From assembly GCA_965217135.1 (NCBI GenBank), contig OZ244249.1:3658001-3722000 (forward strand): 64,000 nucleotides of DNA, in the 5' to 3' direction. Origin of the DNA: HXMU1420-2 sp017643305 (GTDB taxonomy: Bacteria; Pseudomonadota; Alphaproteobacteria; Rhodobacterales; Rhodobacteraceae). Below are positions 18,331 to 27,620 of the stretch, piece after piece. A model generated the notes under the pieces. It saw only the letters and a program-made list of their open reading frames with translations, was not told where the DNA came from and ran no database searches. The translations under genes and the position numbers were made by a program. How positions within the stretch are numbered: the stretch's first letter is position 1; each line of letters begins with the position of its first letter.

Positions 18331-19298
18331 GACGGGCCTTAGGGCTTGTGTATGCGGCGGTCCTTTGGGCCGCCGCTCCGCTTTGGGGACAAGAGGCGCC
18401 GTTTCTTGCCCTACCGCTGGACTGCTTGCCGGGCGAGAGTTGTTACATCGAAGACTATTTTGACCGTGTCGAAGAAACCGGCCTGGGTGACTACACCTGC
18501 GGAATCAAAACCCGTGATGGGCATCGTGGCACTGATTTTGCGCTGACAAACTGGGTGACCTATGAAAATGGCGTTAACGTTCTCGCTGCCGCGCCTGGGA
18601 TTGTCGAAGCCACCCGCGACGGGATGGAAGACCGCCAATATTCTGAGGACAACGCTGAGAAGGTCGGTGGTCGGGAATGCGGCAACGCGGTTCGGATCCG
18701 GCATGAAAACGGGCTGCAGACGCTCTATTGCCACTTGCGCCAGGGCTCCGTCGCTGTGAGGCCGGGCGATGTGGCCGAGCGTGGGACCGTACTAGGCAAG
18801 ATCGGGATGAGCGGCAAGACGAACTACCCGCATGTGCACCTGTCTGTTTTGGACGATGGCACCCATCTGGACCCGTTTGCGCCCAACGCGGAGGAAACCT
18901 GCGGGGAGACGGACGAAACGCTGTGGCTGGATCCGTTGGCTTATACGAAGACAGGCATGTTCACCGCAGGATTTTCCGATATCGTCCCCGATTTTGCAGA
19001 TGTCAAATCCGGCGCGGCCCGGCGGTTGGAGATCACGGCGACTCAGCCCCTGGTGCTCTATGCCCATTTCTTTCATGCGCAGGTTGGCGATGTGTTGACC
19101 TTGCAGGTGGCTGGGCCGGAAGGGTCAGTGTTTGAAAACACCGAAACGCTCGACGCACCCAAGCGCAGCCAGTTTCAGGCCTATGGGCGTAAGGCCCCGG
19201 CGGACGGTTGGGCACAAGGAACGTACCGTGGAACCGCAACGCTGCAGCGCGACGGCCAGACCCTCGCGGTGCGGTTTACGGAAGTCACCGTCCGTTAA
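18327..19298 (+). CDS. secreted M23-family peptidase (LytM-like)
   Basis: The 323-residue product has a signal peptide (about residues 1-21, ending near LWGQ). The zinc motifs of M23 endopeptidases are present as GHRGTDFAL (HxxxD) and PHVHLSVL (HxH). These enzymes cut peptidoglycan cross-bridges in the periplasm. A beta-rich C-terminal half (about 215-323) of unknown role follows. The start overlaps the clpA stop by 4 bases, so it is probably co-transcribed with clpA. Convergent with the OmpA-like gene, with a perfect palindrome between them. Confidence 0.87.
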   Translation: MRRALGLVYAAVLWAAAPLWGQEAPFLALPLDCLPGESCYIEDYFDRVEETGLGDYTCGIKTRDGHRGTDFALTNWVTYENGVNVLAAAPGIVEATRDGMEDRQYSEDNAEKVGGRECGNAVRIRHENGLQTLYCHLRQGSVAVRPGDVAERGTVLGKIGMSGKTNYPHVHLSVLDDGTHLDPFAPNAEETCGETDETLWLDPLAYTKTGMFTAGFSDIVPDFADVKSGAARRLEITATQPLVLYAHFFHAQVGDVLTLQVAGPEGSVFENTETLDAPKRSQFQAYGRKAPADGWAQGTYRGTATLQRDGQTLAVRFTEVTVR

Positions 19299-19305
19299 GG
19301 GCAAG

Positions 19306-19325
19306 GCGAATTGTCGACAATTCGC
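19306..19325. terminator. 20-bp perfect palindrome between convergent genes
   Basis: Positions 19306-19325 form a perfect palindrome centred on GTCGAC. It lies 8 bases after the M23 stop and 28 bases before the end of the convergent OmpA-like gene. A second imperfect inverted repeat (GCAAT...ATTGC) follows at 19328-19347. It is probably a bidirectional terminator or an interspersed palindromic repeat; it lacks a strong T run. Confidence 0.5.
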
Positions 19326-19352
19326 AAGCAATGCGTCGATGAATTGCCTGTG

Positions 19353-21986
19353 CTATCGCTCAGTCAGTTTGAGTTCGATGCGACGGTTCTGCGCGCGTGC
19401 CTTCGGCGTATCGTCTGTATTCACCGGTTGATATTCCCCGAACCCGTTGGCTGACAGTCGGTTGGGCGGGATCGCTAGAGCATTGGTCAGGTAACGCACC
19501 ACGGACAGCGCCCGCGCCTGGCTGAGTTCCCAGTTATCAGAAAATTCCGCAGAACCGCTGATGGGAATGTTGTCGGTATGGCCATCGACGCGGATGATCC
19601 AGTCGATCTCACTGGGGATCTCGCGCGCCACACGGCGCAGGATGGTGGCCACTTTCGCGATTTCCGCCTGTCCTTCGAAGGACAGGTCTGCGCCACCGGG
19701 TGGGAACAGCACTTCAGAGGAGAACGCAAACCGGTCGCCAACGATCTGCACGCCTTCCTGATCACCCAGCACTTCGCGCAGGCGGCCGAAGAAATCGGAC
19801 CGGTATTTTTCAAGATCCTGCGCTTTTTCCTCCAGCTCGGCATTCTGTGCCTCAAGCGCCTTTGCTTCTTCTTCAAGGCGGCGGCGCTCGGCCTCTTCCA
19901 GCTGGCGGCGGCGACGTTCTTCAGACGCCACGCGGGCCAGGGCCGTGTTCAGCTCAGACCCCAGTGTCTGCAACTGGATCTGCGCCTCTTCATCCTTCTT
20001 GCGGGCTTCATCCAGCAGACCTTGCAGCTGGCTCAACTGCGTGCGCAATGCGGCCACCTGTTGGTTCAGCAGCGCTGTCTGGCGCTGCGCTTCGGCGGAT
20101 GTAGCTTCTTCCTGGGACAGGGCATCATTCGCGGCGGCCAGCAAGGCGGCGCGTTGGTCGGCGAGGCTGGCTTCTTCCAGCGCGCGAGCTTCGGCCGCAG
20201 CCTGGGCGGCCAGTGCAGCGGCCAGACGGGCGCGCAGCAGTTCCTGATCATTGGCGGCGGCTTGGGCCTGTTCCAGCGATTCCAGCGCCTTTAGCAGCCG
20301 GGCCTCGACATTGGCACGGTCTTCCGCTGTGCTTGCGGCAGCAGAGCGAGCCACTTCCAGATCATCGCGCAGGCGGGAGATTTCGATTTCCAGTGTTGCC
20401 TTGACAGCAGCTGCGTCTGCCACCGCCTTGGCCAGTTCTTCCTGGATCGCCGCCAGCGCTGCGTCGCTGGCAACCTGCTGATTGGCCAGTTGCGTCTGCA
20501 ACTCTTCCTCTGTGGCGGCCGCCTCGGAAGTGGCCTGTGCCAGTTGCTGCTCCAACGCGGCGATGGCGGCCTCGGCCTCAGCGCGGAGAATGGCCAGCTC
20601 CGCTTCCAACTGCTGGCGGATGGCAGCGTTTTCGGCCTGAAGGCGGGCGACTTCTTCTTCGAACTGGGATTGGGTTTCGATGTTTTGCGCCCGTTCGCGC
20701 GACAGGGCCGCTTCCAGCGCTTCGCGGGCCTCGGCGAAGCGCAGCTCCGAGGCCGAAAGCTCCGCCTTGAGTTCAGCTTCGCGGGCGGCCGTTTCAGCTC
20801 GCAGGCGGGCCAGTTCAGCCTCAAGTGCCTCACGAGCCGTGCGGGCGCGGTCTTGGGTGGCTTCCAGTTCGGCCGTCAGTGAGGCACGAGTTTCGGCGGC
20901 ATCTGCGCGGATGCGACTGAGTTCGGCCTCCAGCGCCTTCATGGTCTCGGCGTTTTCGGACTGGTTCACTTCCATCTGCGCCAGAACACGAGTCATGCGT
21001 TCGGCCAATTCGTCACGGGCGGCAGCCTGGACCTGCGCGGCTTCGATCCGGTCGAGCGCTTCAGCCAGCTTTTTGTCGAGCTGGTCTTTGACCGCTTCGG
21101 CAGCGGCGAGCAGGGTCAGCGTGTCTTCGGCTTCCTGTCGCTGTTTTTCCAGCGCCAGGGTCATCGCGGTCAGCTCTGCATCTGCGTCTTCCAACCGGGC
21201 ACGCAGGGCTTCAGCCGCAGCGGCTTCGGCAAGGCGTGCGGCCTCTTCTGCGCTGAGCCGGGCTTCGAGTGTTCCAACTTCGCGAGACAATTCTTCGGCC
21301 CTGGCCTGTTCATCGGCGTTTTGCTGTTTCAGGTCGGCGATCAGCGCCTCCAGCGCTTCGCGGCGGGCAGCAGCCAGGCGGGCGGCTTCGGCCTGTGCAT
21401 CAATCTCATCGCGAGTCTGCGCCAGCGCGAGGTTCAGCGCCTCCTGCTCTGACAGGAGCTCGGTCTTGTCGGTCTCCAGACGGTCGCGTTCGGATTGCAG
21501 TTGGGCGATGTCCTGTTCGGCCTGCGCACGGTCAGCCAGAAGGCCCGCAACCTGCGCTTCAAACCCGGTGATTTGTTCGCGTGCTTCGTCCAGCGCTTCG
21601 GCCTGCGCGCGGGTCTCGGCCTGCAGCGTGTCCCGCTGCGCGGTGAGGGTGGCGATCAGGGACGCTTGGTTGGCCAGTTCGGCCTGCGCCGCATCCAATT
21701 GGTCCTGCGTGGTATTCAGCGTGGAATTCAGCGCACCCATTCGTGCTTCCAGCTGGCTGGATTTGCGCTCTTCCAGACCCAGCGCACGGGCCAGTGCGCT
21801 GACTTCGGCAGACAGTTCGTCCAGTTCAGTTTCTTGTCCGGTGATGGTTTCTTGCAGGACGAATTGCACGACCATGAAAATGGTCAATACGAACATCAGG
21901 ACCAGAAGCAGGCCAGTCATGGCATCTACGAAGCCGGGCCAGATGGAGGCCTGGAACCTTTGACCGGACCGCCGCTGGAGCGCCAT
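19353..21986 (-). CDS. MotB/OmpA-type peptidoglycan-binding protein with a very long coiled coil
   Basis: The 877-residue protein has one N-terminal transmembrane helix (about residues 22-47) preceded by SIWPGFVDAMTG. Asp21 sits where MotB, TolR and ExbD carry the proton-binding Asp. Residues about 50-715 are an almost unbroken Ala/Glu/Gln/Arg-rich heptad coiled coil. The C-terminus (about 735-877) is an OmpA/MotB peptidoglycan-binding domain with VDGHTDNIPI, WELSQARALSV and AQNRRIELKL. The upstream gene, 2 bases away, encodes a MotA/TolQ-like channel, so the two should form an ion-driven complex. The coil length is far above that of MotB, TolR or Pal-type partners. Exact role unknown. Confidence 0.85.
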   Translation of the reverse strand: MALQRRSGQRFQASIWPGFVDAMTGLLLVLMFVLTIFMVVQFVLQETITGQETELDELSAEVSALARALGLEERKSSQLEARMGALNSTLNTTQDQLDAAQAELANQASLIATLTAQRDTLQAETRAQAEALDEAREQITGFEAQVAGLLADRAQAEQDIAQLQSERDRLETDKTELLSEQEALNLALAQTRDEIDAQAEAARLAAARREALEALIADLKQQNADEQARAEELSREVGTLEARLSAEEAARLAEAAAAEALRARLEDADAELTAMTLALEKQRQEAEDTLTLLAAAEAVKDQLDKKLAEALDRIEAAQVQAAARDELAERMTRVLAQMEVNQSENAETMKALEAELSRIRADAAETRASLTAELEATQDRARTAREALEAELARLRAETAAREAELKAELSASELRFAEAREALEAALSRERAQNIETQSQFEEEVARLQAENAAIRQQLEAELAILRAEAEAAIAALEQQLAQATSEAAATEEELQTQLANQQVASDAALAAIQEELAKAVADAAAVKATLEIEISRLRDDLEVARSAAASTAEDRANVEARLLKALESLEQAQAAANDQELLRARLAAALAAQAAAEARALEEASLADQRAALLAAANDALSQEEATSAEAQRQTALLNQQVAALRTQLSQLQGLLDEARKKDEEAQIQLQTLGSELNTALARVASEERRRRQLEEAERRRLEEEAKALEAQNAELEEKAQDLEKYRSDFFGRLREVLGDQEGVQIVGDRFAFSSEVLFPPGGADLSFEGQAEIAKVATILRRVAREIPSEIDWIIRVDGHTDNIPISGSAEFSDNWELSQARALSVVRYLTNALAIPPNRLSANGFGEYQPVNTDDTPKARAQNRRIELKLTER

Positions 21987-21988
21987 GG

Positions 21989-23197
21989 TCAGCCCTCACC
22001 GTCCCGGTTGCCGGTGCCCCGCGCAGGCCTGATCGCACGCGGGCCGCTGCGCTGACCGGCGGACAGCGCCTTGACCAGAATGTCGATGTCCTTGCGCAGT
22101 TCGGTCATGCTTTCCTGCCGCCCTGCGGAGATCTCTTCTAGGATGCGCAGCATCTGCACGTCGATTGAACGCAGGCGCATGCGGCTTTCGGCATCGATGC
22201 CTTCGCCAGGTCCCTGGGTTTGCAAGACTTCCAGTAGCTGTTCCTGCCCCATAGCGACCCGTTCCAACGCACCGGTAGCAGTATCGTCGCGGTCCATGCG
22301 TTCGTTCATGTCGACGATGGCATCAGCCAGGCGGCCTAGCTTTTCGTCGATCTCGGCCCGTCCGGCATCGGACTGCACGAACATCTGTTGCAGGGTCTGC
22401 ATCTGTTCGGCCATGTGGTCGAGCACACCATTGATGACCCCGTTGTCCGGTGCGCCTTCTTCGTTGGAAGCGAAACCGACACGGGTGATCGTAGACAGCC
22501 ATTCTTCCAGTTCGCGGTAGAACCTGTTCTGGCCGTGGCTGGCCAGCAGTTCCATCAGCCCGACAATCAGCGATCCAGTCAGACCCAGCAGGGACGACGC
22601 AAAGGCCACGCCCATACCGCCCAGCTGCGCCTCCAGCCCGGTCATAAGGCGGTTGAAGACGGCCACGCCTTCTTCGCCTTCCTGCGGGGCGAGACTGCGG
22701 ATGGTGTCGACCACGGCGGGCACTGTAGTGGCAAGACCGTAGAAGGTGCCCAGAAGGCCAAGGAAGATCAACAGATTGACGATATAGCGAGTGATCTCGC
22801 GTTCTTCGTCGATCCTGGTGGCAACGGAATCGAGGATCGATTGCGTAGAGGATGATGTCAGCTGTGTGCGGGCGCCCCGCGACCGCAGCAAGGACGCCAG
22901 CGGGGCCAGTAACTGCGGCGGGCGGTAGGCATCATCCACCTCACCCCCAGCGAAACGTTCGATCCAGCGAACCGACCCGATCAGCTGAAAGACCTGCCAG
23001 AAACAGGCCACCAGACCGATCAAGAAGACACCAAAGATAAACCCGTTGAGGTAAGGGTTGGCTTCGAACACTGGCCACACGCGCGGCGCGGCAACCACGC
23101 CACCAAACGCGGACAGGCCCAGAACGACCAACATCATCAAGATCTGGCGAACCGGTTGAGAGAAATGCGGCCTCGGCTCGCGGTCCGGCTGCGCCAT
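21989..23197 (-). CDS. MotA/TolQ/ExbB-family proton-channel subunit
   Basis: The 402-residue protein has two N-terminal membrane helices (about residues 18-37 and 50-72), then after a cytoplasmic segment two more: IVNLLIFLGLLGTFYGLATT (about 135-160) and an AFASSLLGLTGSLIVGL helix (about 200-220). The LGLLGTFxGL and FASSLxGLxGS motifs are typical of the TolQ/ExbB/MotA superfamily. A long helical C-terminal tail (about 260-385) is probably cytoplasmic. It sits 2 bases upstream of the coiled-coil OmpA-like gene. Together they look like a stator pair that uses the ion gradient to move or anchor peptidoglycan-linked parts. Confidence 0.85.
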   Translation of the reverse strand: MAQPDREPRPHFSQPVRQILMMLVVLGLSAFGGVVAAPRVWPVFEANPYLNGFIFGVFLIGLVACFWQVFQLIGSVRWIERFAGGEVDDAYRPPQLLAPLASLLRSRGARTQLTSSSTQSILDSVATRIDEEREITRYIVNLLIFLGLLGTFYGLATTVPAVVDTIRSLAPQEGEEGVAVFNRLMTGLEAQLGGMGVAFASSLLGLTGSLIVGLMELLASHGQNRFYRELEEWLSTITRVGFASNEEGAPDNGVINGVLDHMAEQMQTLQQMFVQSDAGRAEIDEKLGRLADAIVDMNERMDRDDTATGALERVAMGQEQLLEVLQTQGPGEGIDAESRMRLRSIDVQMLRILEEISAGRQESMTELRKDIDILVKALSAGQRSGPRAIRPARGTGNRDGEG

Positions 23198-23269
23198 GCG
23201 CTCAGCTCCTGAAACCCTTGCTGCTCTTTTCCCACAGATTATAGAAAAACCTGTAGCAGAGCCAATCTA

Positions 23270-23794
23270 TTATGAGTTTAGTTCCTTTACACGGGCAGCC
23301 AGCCAGCACAAGTCGCTATCGCTGATTCCCGCTTCGCCCAAATGTTCGACGGTATTTAACAAGTATTCAGCGTTTGGCCCCCGGTTTCCGGCGGCGGTCG
23401 AAATCACTTCTGCCTGTCTTTCCAGATGCAGATTGCCGCAATAAAGCTCATGCGCGGGATCAACCACGTAAGTTATGGCGTTTACTTCGGTCCCGGAGGA
23501 CAGGCGCAGGGGCACCTGTTGTTCTTCATAGGCCGATGCCGTGAGTTCACGTTCGCGCAAGTAAGCCAGCGTGGCATCTTCGTGGCCGGCTGCGACCTTG
23601 AGCGCGACGCCGCGACATTCCGCATCAGCTTTGCGATCCAGCCCCAGAACCAGACCCGGAGTTTCAAACGTACCGCGGTAATGCACGGACCACATGCAGA
23701 AGGACCGGGAAAAGCCCGAAAGCGTAGCAATCTCGGAATGCGCCACCTCGAACCCGCTGTTCCAGATCAGCGATCCATAGCCAAACACCCACAC
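23270..23794 (-). CDS. ChaC-type gamma-glutamylcyclotransferase
   Basis: The 174-residue product begins MWVFGYGSLIWNSGF, the YGSL substrate loop of gamma-glutamylcyclotransferases. It continues with FSRSFCMWSVHYRG, the catalytic Glu region LRERELTASAYEE, and YVVDPAHELYCG. ChaC enzymes split glutathione to 5-oxoproline and Cys-Gly in the cytoplasm. Length is normal for a bacterial ChaC. It lies 72 bases upstream of the channel gene on the same strand and may or may not share its transcript. Confidence 0.92.
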   Translation of the reverse strand: MWVFGYGSLIWNSGFEVAHSEIATLSGFSRSFCMWSVHYRGTFETPGLVLGLDRKADAECRGVALKVAAGHEDATLAYLRERELTASAYEEQQVPLRLSSGTEVNAITYVVDPAHELYCGNLHLERQAEVISTAAGNRGPNAEYLLNTVEHLGEAGISDSDLCWLAARVKELNS

Positions 23795-23866
23795 GATACC
23801 TGCTCCGCTCTTGCAAGGTCAGGTGATTAGCAACAAAAGAAACTGTCTGAAAGAGGTGACGGCAAG

Positions 23867-24868
23867 ATGAAGCAGATCGTGAGACTCCTGGTGGTGCTGG
23901 CGGTGCTGTGGTCGGCCTGGTGGTGGGGCGCCGGTTACATGACCCGCAGCGCGGTGTCACAATGGTTTGCCACGCAGGCCGATGAGGGCTGGCAGGCCGA
24001 GTTTTCATCCATCAGCACCACGGGCTATCCTATCTGGCACCGCACGCGCATCGCATACCCCACGCTGGCCGACCCGCAGACCGGGGTTGCCTGGCGGGCA
24101 GATTGGCTGGGGTTGGAGAGCCGGGCCACGCAGCCCGCCAAGCAATTGCTGGTGTTTCCGGAAACGGCGCAGCGGCTGTCTTACTTCGATCAGAGCCTGG
24201 CACTGACCGCGAATTCCATGCAGGCGCGGCTGCACGTCGATCCCAAGGCACAGCTGCAAGTCTTCGATCTGGGGCTTAGCACGATGGCCTGGCAGGTGTC
24301 GGGCGAGGCCGGGACGATCGCGTCAGGCGATGGTATTGCCCTGACCATGACACAAGGCGTGGTGGCGGAGGTTTATGATATCAACGCTAAGGTCGAAAAC
24401 CTGACCATCGCGAAATCTGCCCGCAGTCTTATCCGCATCCCCGACGCACTGCCTGACGCAGTGGAGACGCTACAGCTAGACATGACCGTGCAGTTCACTC
24501 GACCGTGGGACCTGACGGCACTGTCGGAAAATCGCCCGCAGCCCACCGCGATCAAACTGTCGCTGGCCGAAGCACGCTGGGGACAATTGCAGTTGCTGGC
24601 TGCCGGACAATTGGATTTGGACGCGCAGGGCATCCCGACCGGTACATTGACCGTGAAGGCCGAGAACTGGCGTCAGATGCTGGTGCTTGCGGTGGAAACC
24701 GGGGCGCTGCCCGCAGAACTGGCGCGACCGACGGAGCAGACATTGCGGACACTGGCACGGCTGGGCGGCAATCCTGATGCTCTGGACATCAAGCTGACCT
24801 TCCAAAACGGTCGCATGTCGGTCGGGATTTTACCGCTGGGGCCAGCACCCCGGATTATCTTGCGCTGA
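23867..24868 (+). CDS. DUF2125 family envelope protein
   Basis: The 333-residue product has an N-terminal signal or anchor helix (residues 5-24, rich in Leu/Val/Trp), then beta-rich sequence with FSSISTTGYPIWHRTRI and LHVDPKAQLQVFDLG segments characteristic of the alphaproteobacterial DUF2125 family. Function is unknown; the long beta-rich body resembles periplasmic AsmA-like lipid-transfer folds only in general look. Its stop abuts that of the convergent lyase-like gene with no gap. Confidence 0.75.
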   Translation: MKQIVRLLVVLAVLWSAWWWGAGYMTRSAVSQWFATQADEGWQAEFSSISTTGYPIWHRTRIAYPTLADPQTGVAWRADWLGLESRATQPAKQLLVFPETAQRLSYFDQSLALTANSMQARLHVDPKAQLQVFDLGLSTMAWQVSGEAGTIASGDGIALTMTQGVVAEVYDINAKVENLTIAKSARSLIRIPDALPDAVETLQLDMTVQFTRPWDLTALSENRPQPTAIKLSLAEARWGQLQLLAAGQLDLDAQGIPTGTLTVKAENWRQMLVLAVETGALPAELARPTEQTLRTLARLGGNPDALDIKLTFQNGRMSVGILPLGPAPRIILR

Positions 24869-25838
24869 TCACATCGGCGCCCTGCAATCATCGGCCGATT
24901 TTTCGGGGTCGAGGAACAGCAGTTCGTAGTCCTCGAAATAGGTCAGCAGATCGGACAGCGGCAGATTTTGCTGTTTCTTGGGGTCCCCGCCCCACAGATC
25001 CACCAGATAGGGCCCCAGGATGCTCCAATTGGGCGATTTTCGGTAAATCAGTCCTGTTTCCCCTGCCCAGTCCAGAATAGTGCCGTCTTCATCTAACAGA
25101 TATATATCGGTCCAGCCGTCGGCCACGGGCTGATCGCCATCAAAGCTGTTCAACCCGACATCCAGAATGACCTGATACCAAACGCCAGCCTTCAGGGGTT
25201 GATGCATCACAATGCCAGACCCTTTCAACGTGCGCCTGGTCCCTTTGCCGTCTTTGGATGGCCTCTCCAAAACTTCGCCGGGGCGGTTGATGTGATAGGA
25301 ATAGATCCTGAATGTCTGGAGGATTGGCGGCCACCTGTCATCGAGGTCAAGACGGCTGCGTGTCAAACGCACGGAGAAGCCGGTCTGCTCATCCGGGGGG
25401 CACAGCCCTGCCCCACAAAATTTGGTACCCAGCTCACCCCCCCCAAAGCCCCAGTGGCAGTTTGGCTGCGGCGATATTGAACGCGTCGACTGAGTCAAAA
25501 TAGATATCCGCTCGTATGCGTCCGATCGCGGGCGCGTGCTGTTTGGCAAATCCGTTGGTCCGCTTCAGGCTCACCATTTCACCTGGGATCCCGTTTTCGG
25601 CCTGTATGGCGAGCGCATTGCCGTCTTCACTGGGCGCAGGTTTGGCAAAACTCAGGCGGTTCAGGTTCACCTCAGGCCGCCAATATTTGTCCTCTGCGAT
25701 CGCACGCGAGGATGGGGACCACACAGACACCAGACAGGACGCGTCCAGATGCGTGGTTTTGGGCAAATCGGCAGCCGCAACCGGAAAGGCAATCCATACA
25801 AGGCTGGTCGCGGTCAGAATGTGTTTCAAGCGCTTCAT
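24869..25838 (-). pseudogene. secreted polysaccharide-lyase-like protein, frameshifted at a run of eight G
   Basis: The first 134 codons (from 25838) encode a signal peptide (residues 1-22) and a beta-rich start with YWRPEVNLNRLSFA. The frame then ends in LPLGLWGG plus a stop. At that point the coding strand has eight consecutive G (25437-25444). With seven G the reading runs on as LWGGELGTKFC and stays open to 24869, giving a product of about 320 residues. It includes TGFSVRLTRSRLDL, GVWYQVILDVGLN and VADGWTDIYL, a jelly-roll pattern like heparinase-I/alginate-lyase type proteins. The start overlaps the stop of the extensin-like gene (ATGA). It may be a pseudogene, phase-variable, or a homopolymer error. 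The enzyme class is uncertain. Confidence 0.7.
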
Positions 25839-26704
25839 TTGCAGAACGGTCCGGATCGATAGCGCGCGGTATCGAGGTGGAAGTGGTCATGGTGGTACTT
25901 GTCGGCATTGGGCCCCAGCGTTGTGCCAAACGGACCACAGGCTTTCTTATACGCCTTGCGAATGGGCTTTTTACCGCGTCCGCGCCACCAGCTTGCTTCA
26001 ACTGTGTAGACTTGGCCGTCTTTCATGGTGAAGCCCGAGATATCGATCGCGTTGCCCTTTGCGTGTTCCGAGAGCTTGGCGCCCGCTTTGTTATTTCGGG
26101 TCCGGCAGGAGTAATGCGCTGCGACTTTCAGCTCAACGACCTTGCCGCGCCGTTTGAAGGCAGGGATCACGCCATCATCCACCCAGGTTTTCAACGCCTT
26201 GGCGGTTTCGCAGTTCATAATCGACGGGGTGCTGAGCGCTACGCCAGAAACCGAGCGCACTTTGACGGCATTAGGTACACCGCAGGCCCCTGCCCCGGCA
26301 ACGTTGCCGATACTGTCGCCCTGCAGGCCGACGTCACCGCAGACCGAACCTTTGCGCATCTTGCGCTTGGCAAAAAGTCCACCGGACTTCTTTTTCTCGC
26401 TTTTGGGCACAGTGGATGCCGCTGTAGCGGCTGCGGCTGGAGCCGCGGCTCCCGCGCCGCTGGTTGTGCCAGTAGCAGGTTTTGCGGGTTGTTCCGTGCG
26501 CAGTTCGGGTCGCAAGGATCTGCTGGGGGCCTGGGCGGTTGCGGATGTCTGTACCCGTACCTTGGCGGCCGCAGCTGCCGATGGTTGCGTTCCCGACCCG
26601 GCACGCAATTCCGGGCGCAGGGATTCTTTGGGCGCTTCGGCAACCGCAAGGGAACTGGTCACAACAACCAGCACCAGCGGAAGGGAGCGCGCCCAGGTCT
26701 TCAC
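25835..26704 (-). CDS. extensin-like (M15-type) secreted protein
   Basis: From GTG 26704 the product has 289 residues: a signal peptide (about 1-23), an Ala/Pro-rich region with two copies of SLRPELR, a basic stretch, and the extensin-like C-terminal domain (about 125-289). The domain has paired Cys, AAHYSCRTRNN, the SEHAKGNAIDISGF motif and HHDHFHLD. These His and Asp residues match the zinc-binding pattern of LAS/M15 D-Ala-D-Ala peptidases, so cell-wall hydrolysis is likely. GTG 26704 starts one base after the tyrC stop, which fixes the start better than the far upstream ATG at 26938 inside tyrC. Confidence 0.82.
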   Translation of the reverse strand: MKTWARSLPLVLVVVTSSLAVAEAPKESLRPELRAGSGTQPSAAAAAKVRVQTSATAQAPSRSLRPELRTEQPAKPATGTTSGAGAAAPAAAATAASTVPKSEKKKSGGLFAKRKMRKGSVCGDVGLQGDSIGNVAGAGACGVPNAVKVRSVSGVALSTPSIMNCETAKALKTWVDDGVIPAFKRRGKVVELKVAAHYSCRTRNNKAGAKLSEHAKGNAIDISGFTMKDGQVYTVEASWWRGRGKKPIRKAYKKACGPFGTTLGPNADKYHHDHFHLDTARYRSGPFCK

Positions 26705-26705
26705 T

Positions 26706-27620
26706 TTAGGATCTTTCCCGCCCGAAATTGGGGGCATCCGTGTCCTGCCCGGCTTCGATGATGCCGCGGCGAATGGCCCGTGTCCTGGTGAAATAGGCAT
26801 GCAGCATATCGCCATCGCCGGTGCGGATGGCACGCTGCAAGGCAAAAAGTTCTTCGGTAAAACGTCCGAGAATTTCCAGAGTGGCGTCCTTGTTGGTAAG
26901 GAACACGTCCCGCCACATGGTCGGATCGCTGGCCGCAATACGGGTGAAATCCCGGAACCCGGCGGCGGAGTACTTGATGACTTCGGAGTCGGTCACACGG
27001 CGCAGATCATCGGCCACGCCTACCATCGTGTAGGCAATAAGGTGCGGCGCATGGCTGGTGACGGCGAGCACCAGATCGTGGTGGTCCGCATCCATTTCGT
27101 CTACGTAACTGCCCAACCCTTCCCACAGCGCACGTACGCGAGCCACCTGTTCCGCAGGAGTGTCTTCCAGTGGGACCAGCAGGCACCAGCGGTGGTCAAA
27201 CAGTTCGGCAAACCCGCTTTCAGGGCCGGAATGTTCCGTGCCTGCCAACGGGTGCGCGGGGACAAAATGCGCATGCGACGGCAGATGTGGCTGAACGGCA
27301 GAAATGACGTGCCGCTTGACCGAACCCACATCGGTTACAATCGCCCCCTCAGCCAGATATGGAGCAATGTGTTGCATTACCTGCTCCATAACGCCGACAG
27401 GCACGGCCAGGACCACAAGATCCGCGTCAGCCACGGCTTCCTGCATTGTATCACAAACGCGGTCGCACAGGCCGATCTGGCGGGCCGTATCGCGCGTTTC
27501 GGCAGACCGGGCATAGCCGGTGACCTCATTGGCCAGCCCAGCGCGGCGGATACCCCAGAACATCGATGATGCGATCAGACCAAGGCCGATCATGGCCACG
27601 CGGTTAAAAACGGGTTCCAT
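26706..27620 (-). CDS. tyrC: prephenate/arogenate dehydrogenase
   Basis: This NAD-dependent enzyme oxidises prephenate or arogenate with loss of CO2 in tyrosine synthesis. The 304-residue product has the Rossmann motif MIGLGLIASSMFWGIRR, VVLAVPVGVMEQV, TDVGSVKRHVI, and the substrate motif PAHPLAGTEHSGPE. Its start overlaps the hisC stop (TGATG). The pair with a HisC-type aminotransferase fits the arogenate route, where HisC-like enzymes transaminate aromatic precursors. Prephenate versus arogenate preference cannot be read. Confidence 0.92.
   Translation of the reverse strand: MEPVFNRVAMIGLGLIASSMFWGIRRAGLANEVTGYARSAETRDTARQIGLCDRVCDTMQEAVADADLVVLAVPVGVMEQVMQHIAPYLAEGAIVTDVGSVKRHVISAVQPHLPSHAHFVPAHPLAGTEHSGPESGFAELFDHRWCLLVPLEDTPAEQVARVRALWEGLGSYVDEMDADHHDLVLAVTSHAPHLIAYTMVGVADDLRRVTDSEVIKYSAAGFRDFTRIAASDPTMWRDVFLTNKDATLEILGRFTEELFALQRAIRTGDGDMLHAYFTRTRAIRRGIIEAGQDTDAPNFGRERS

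Noticed and set aside
20680..21963. 427-codon Ala/Ser-rich plus-strand frame opposite the coiled-coil gene
   Set aside because: Low-complexity mirror of the repetitive Ala/Glu codons on the other strand; no start signal or domain.
19353..23197. Zorya anti-phage system (ZorA/ZorB) as an explanation for the channel/OmpA pair
   Set aside because: The architecture is reminiscent, but no ZorC/D/E-type helicase or nuclease gene adjoins, and neighbours are housekeeping and envelope genes.
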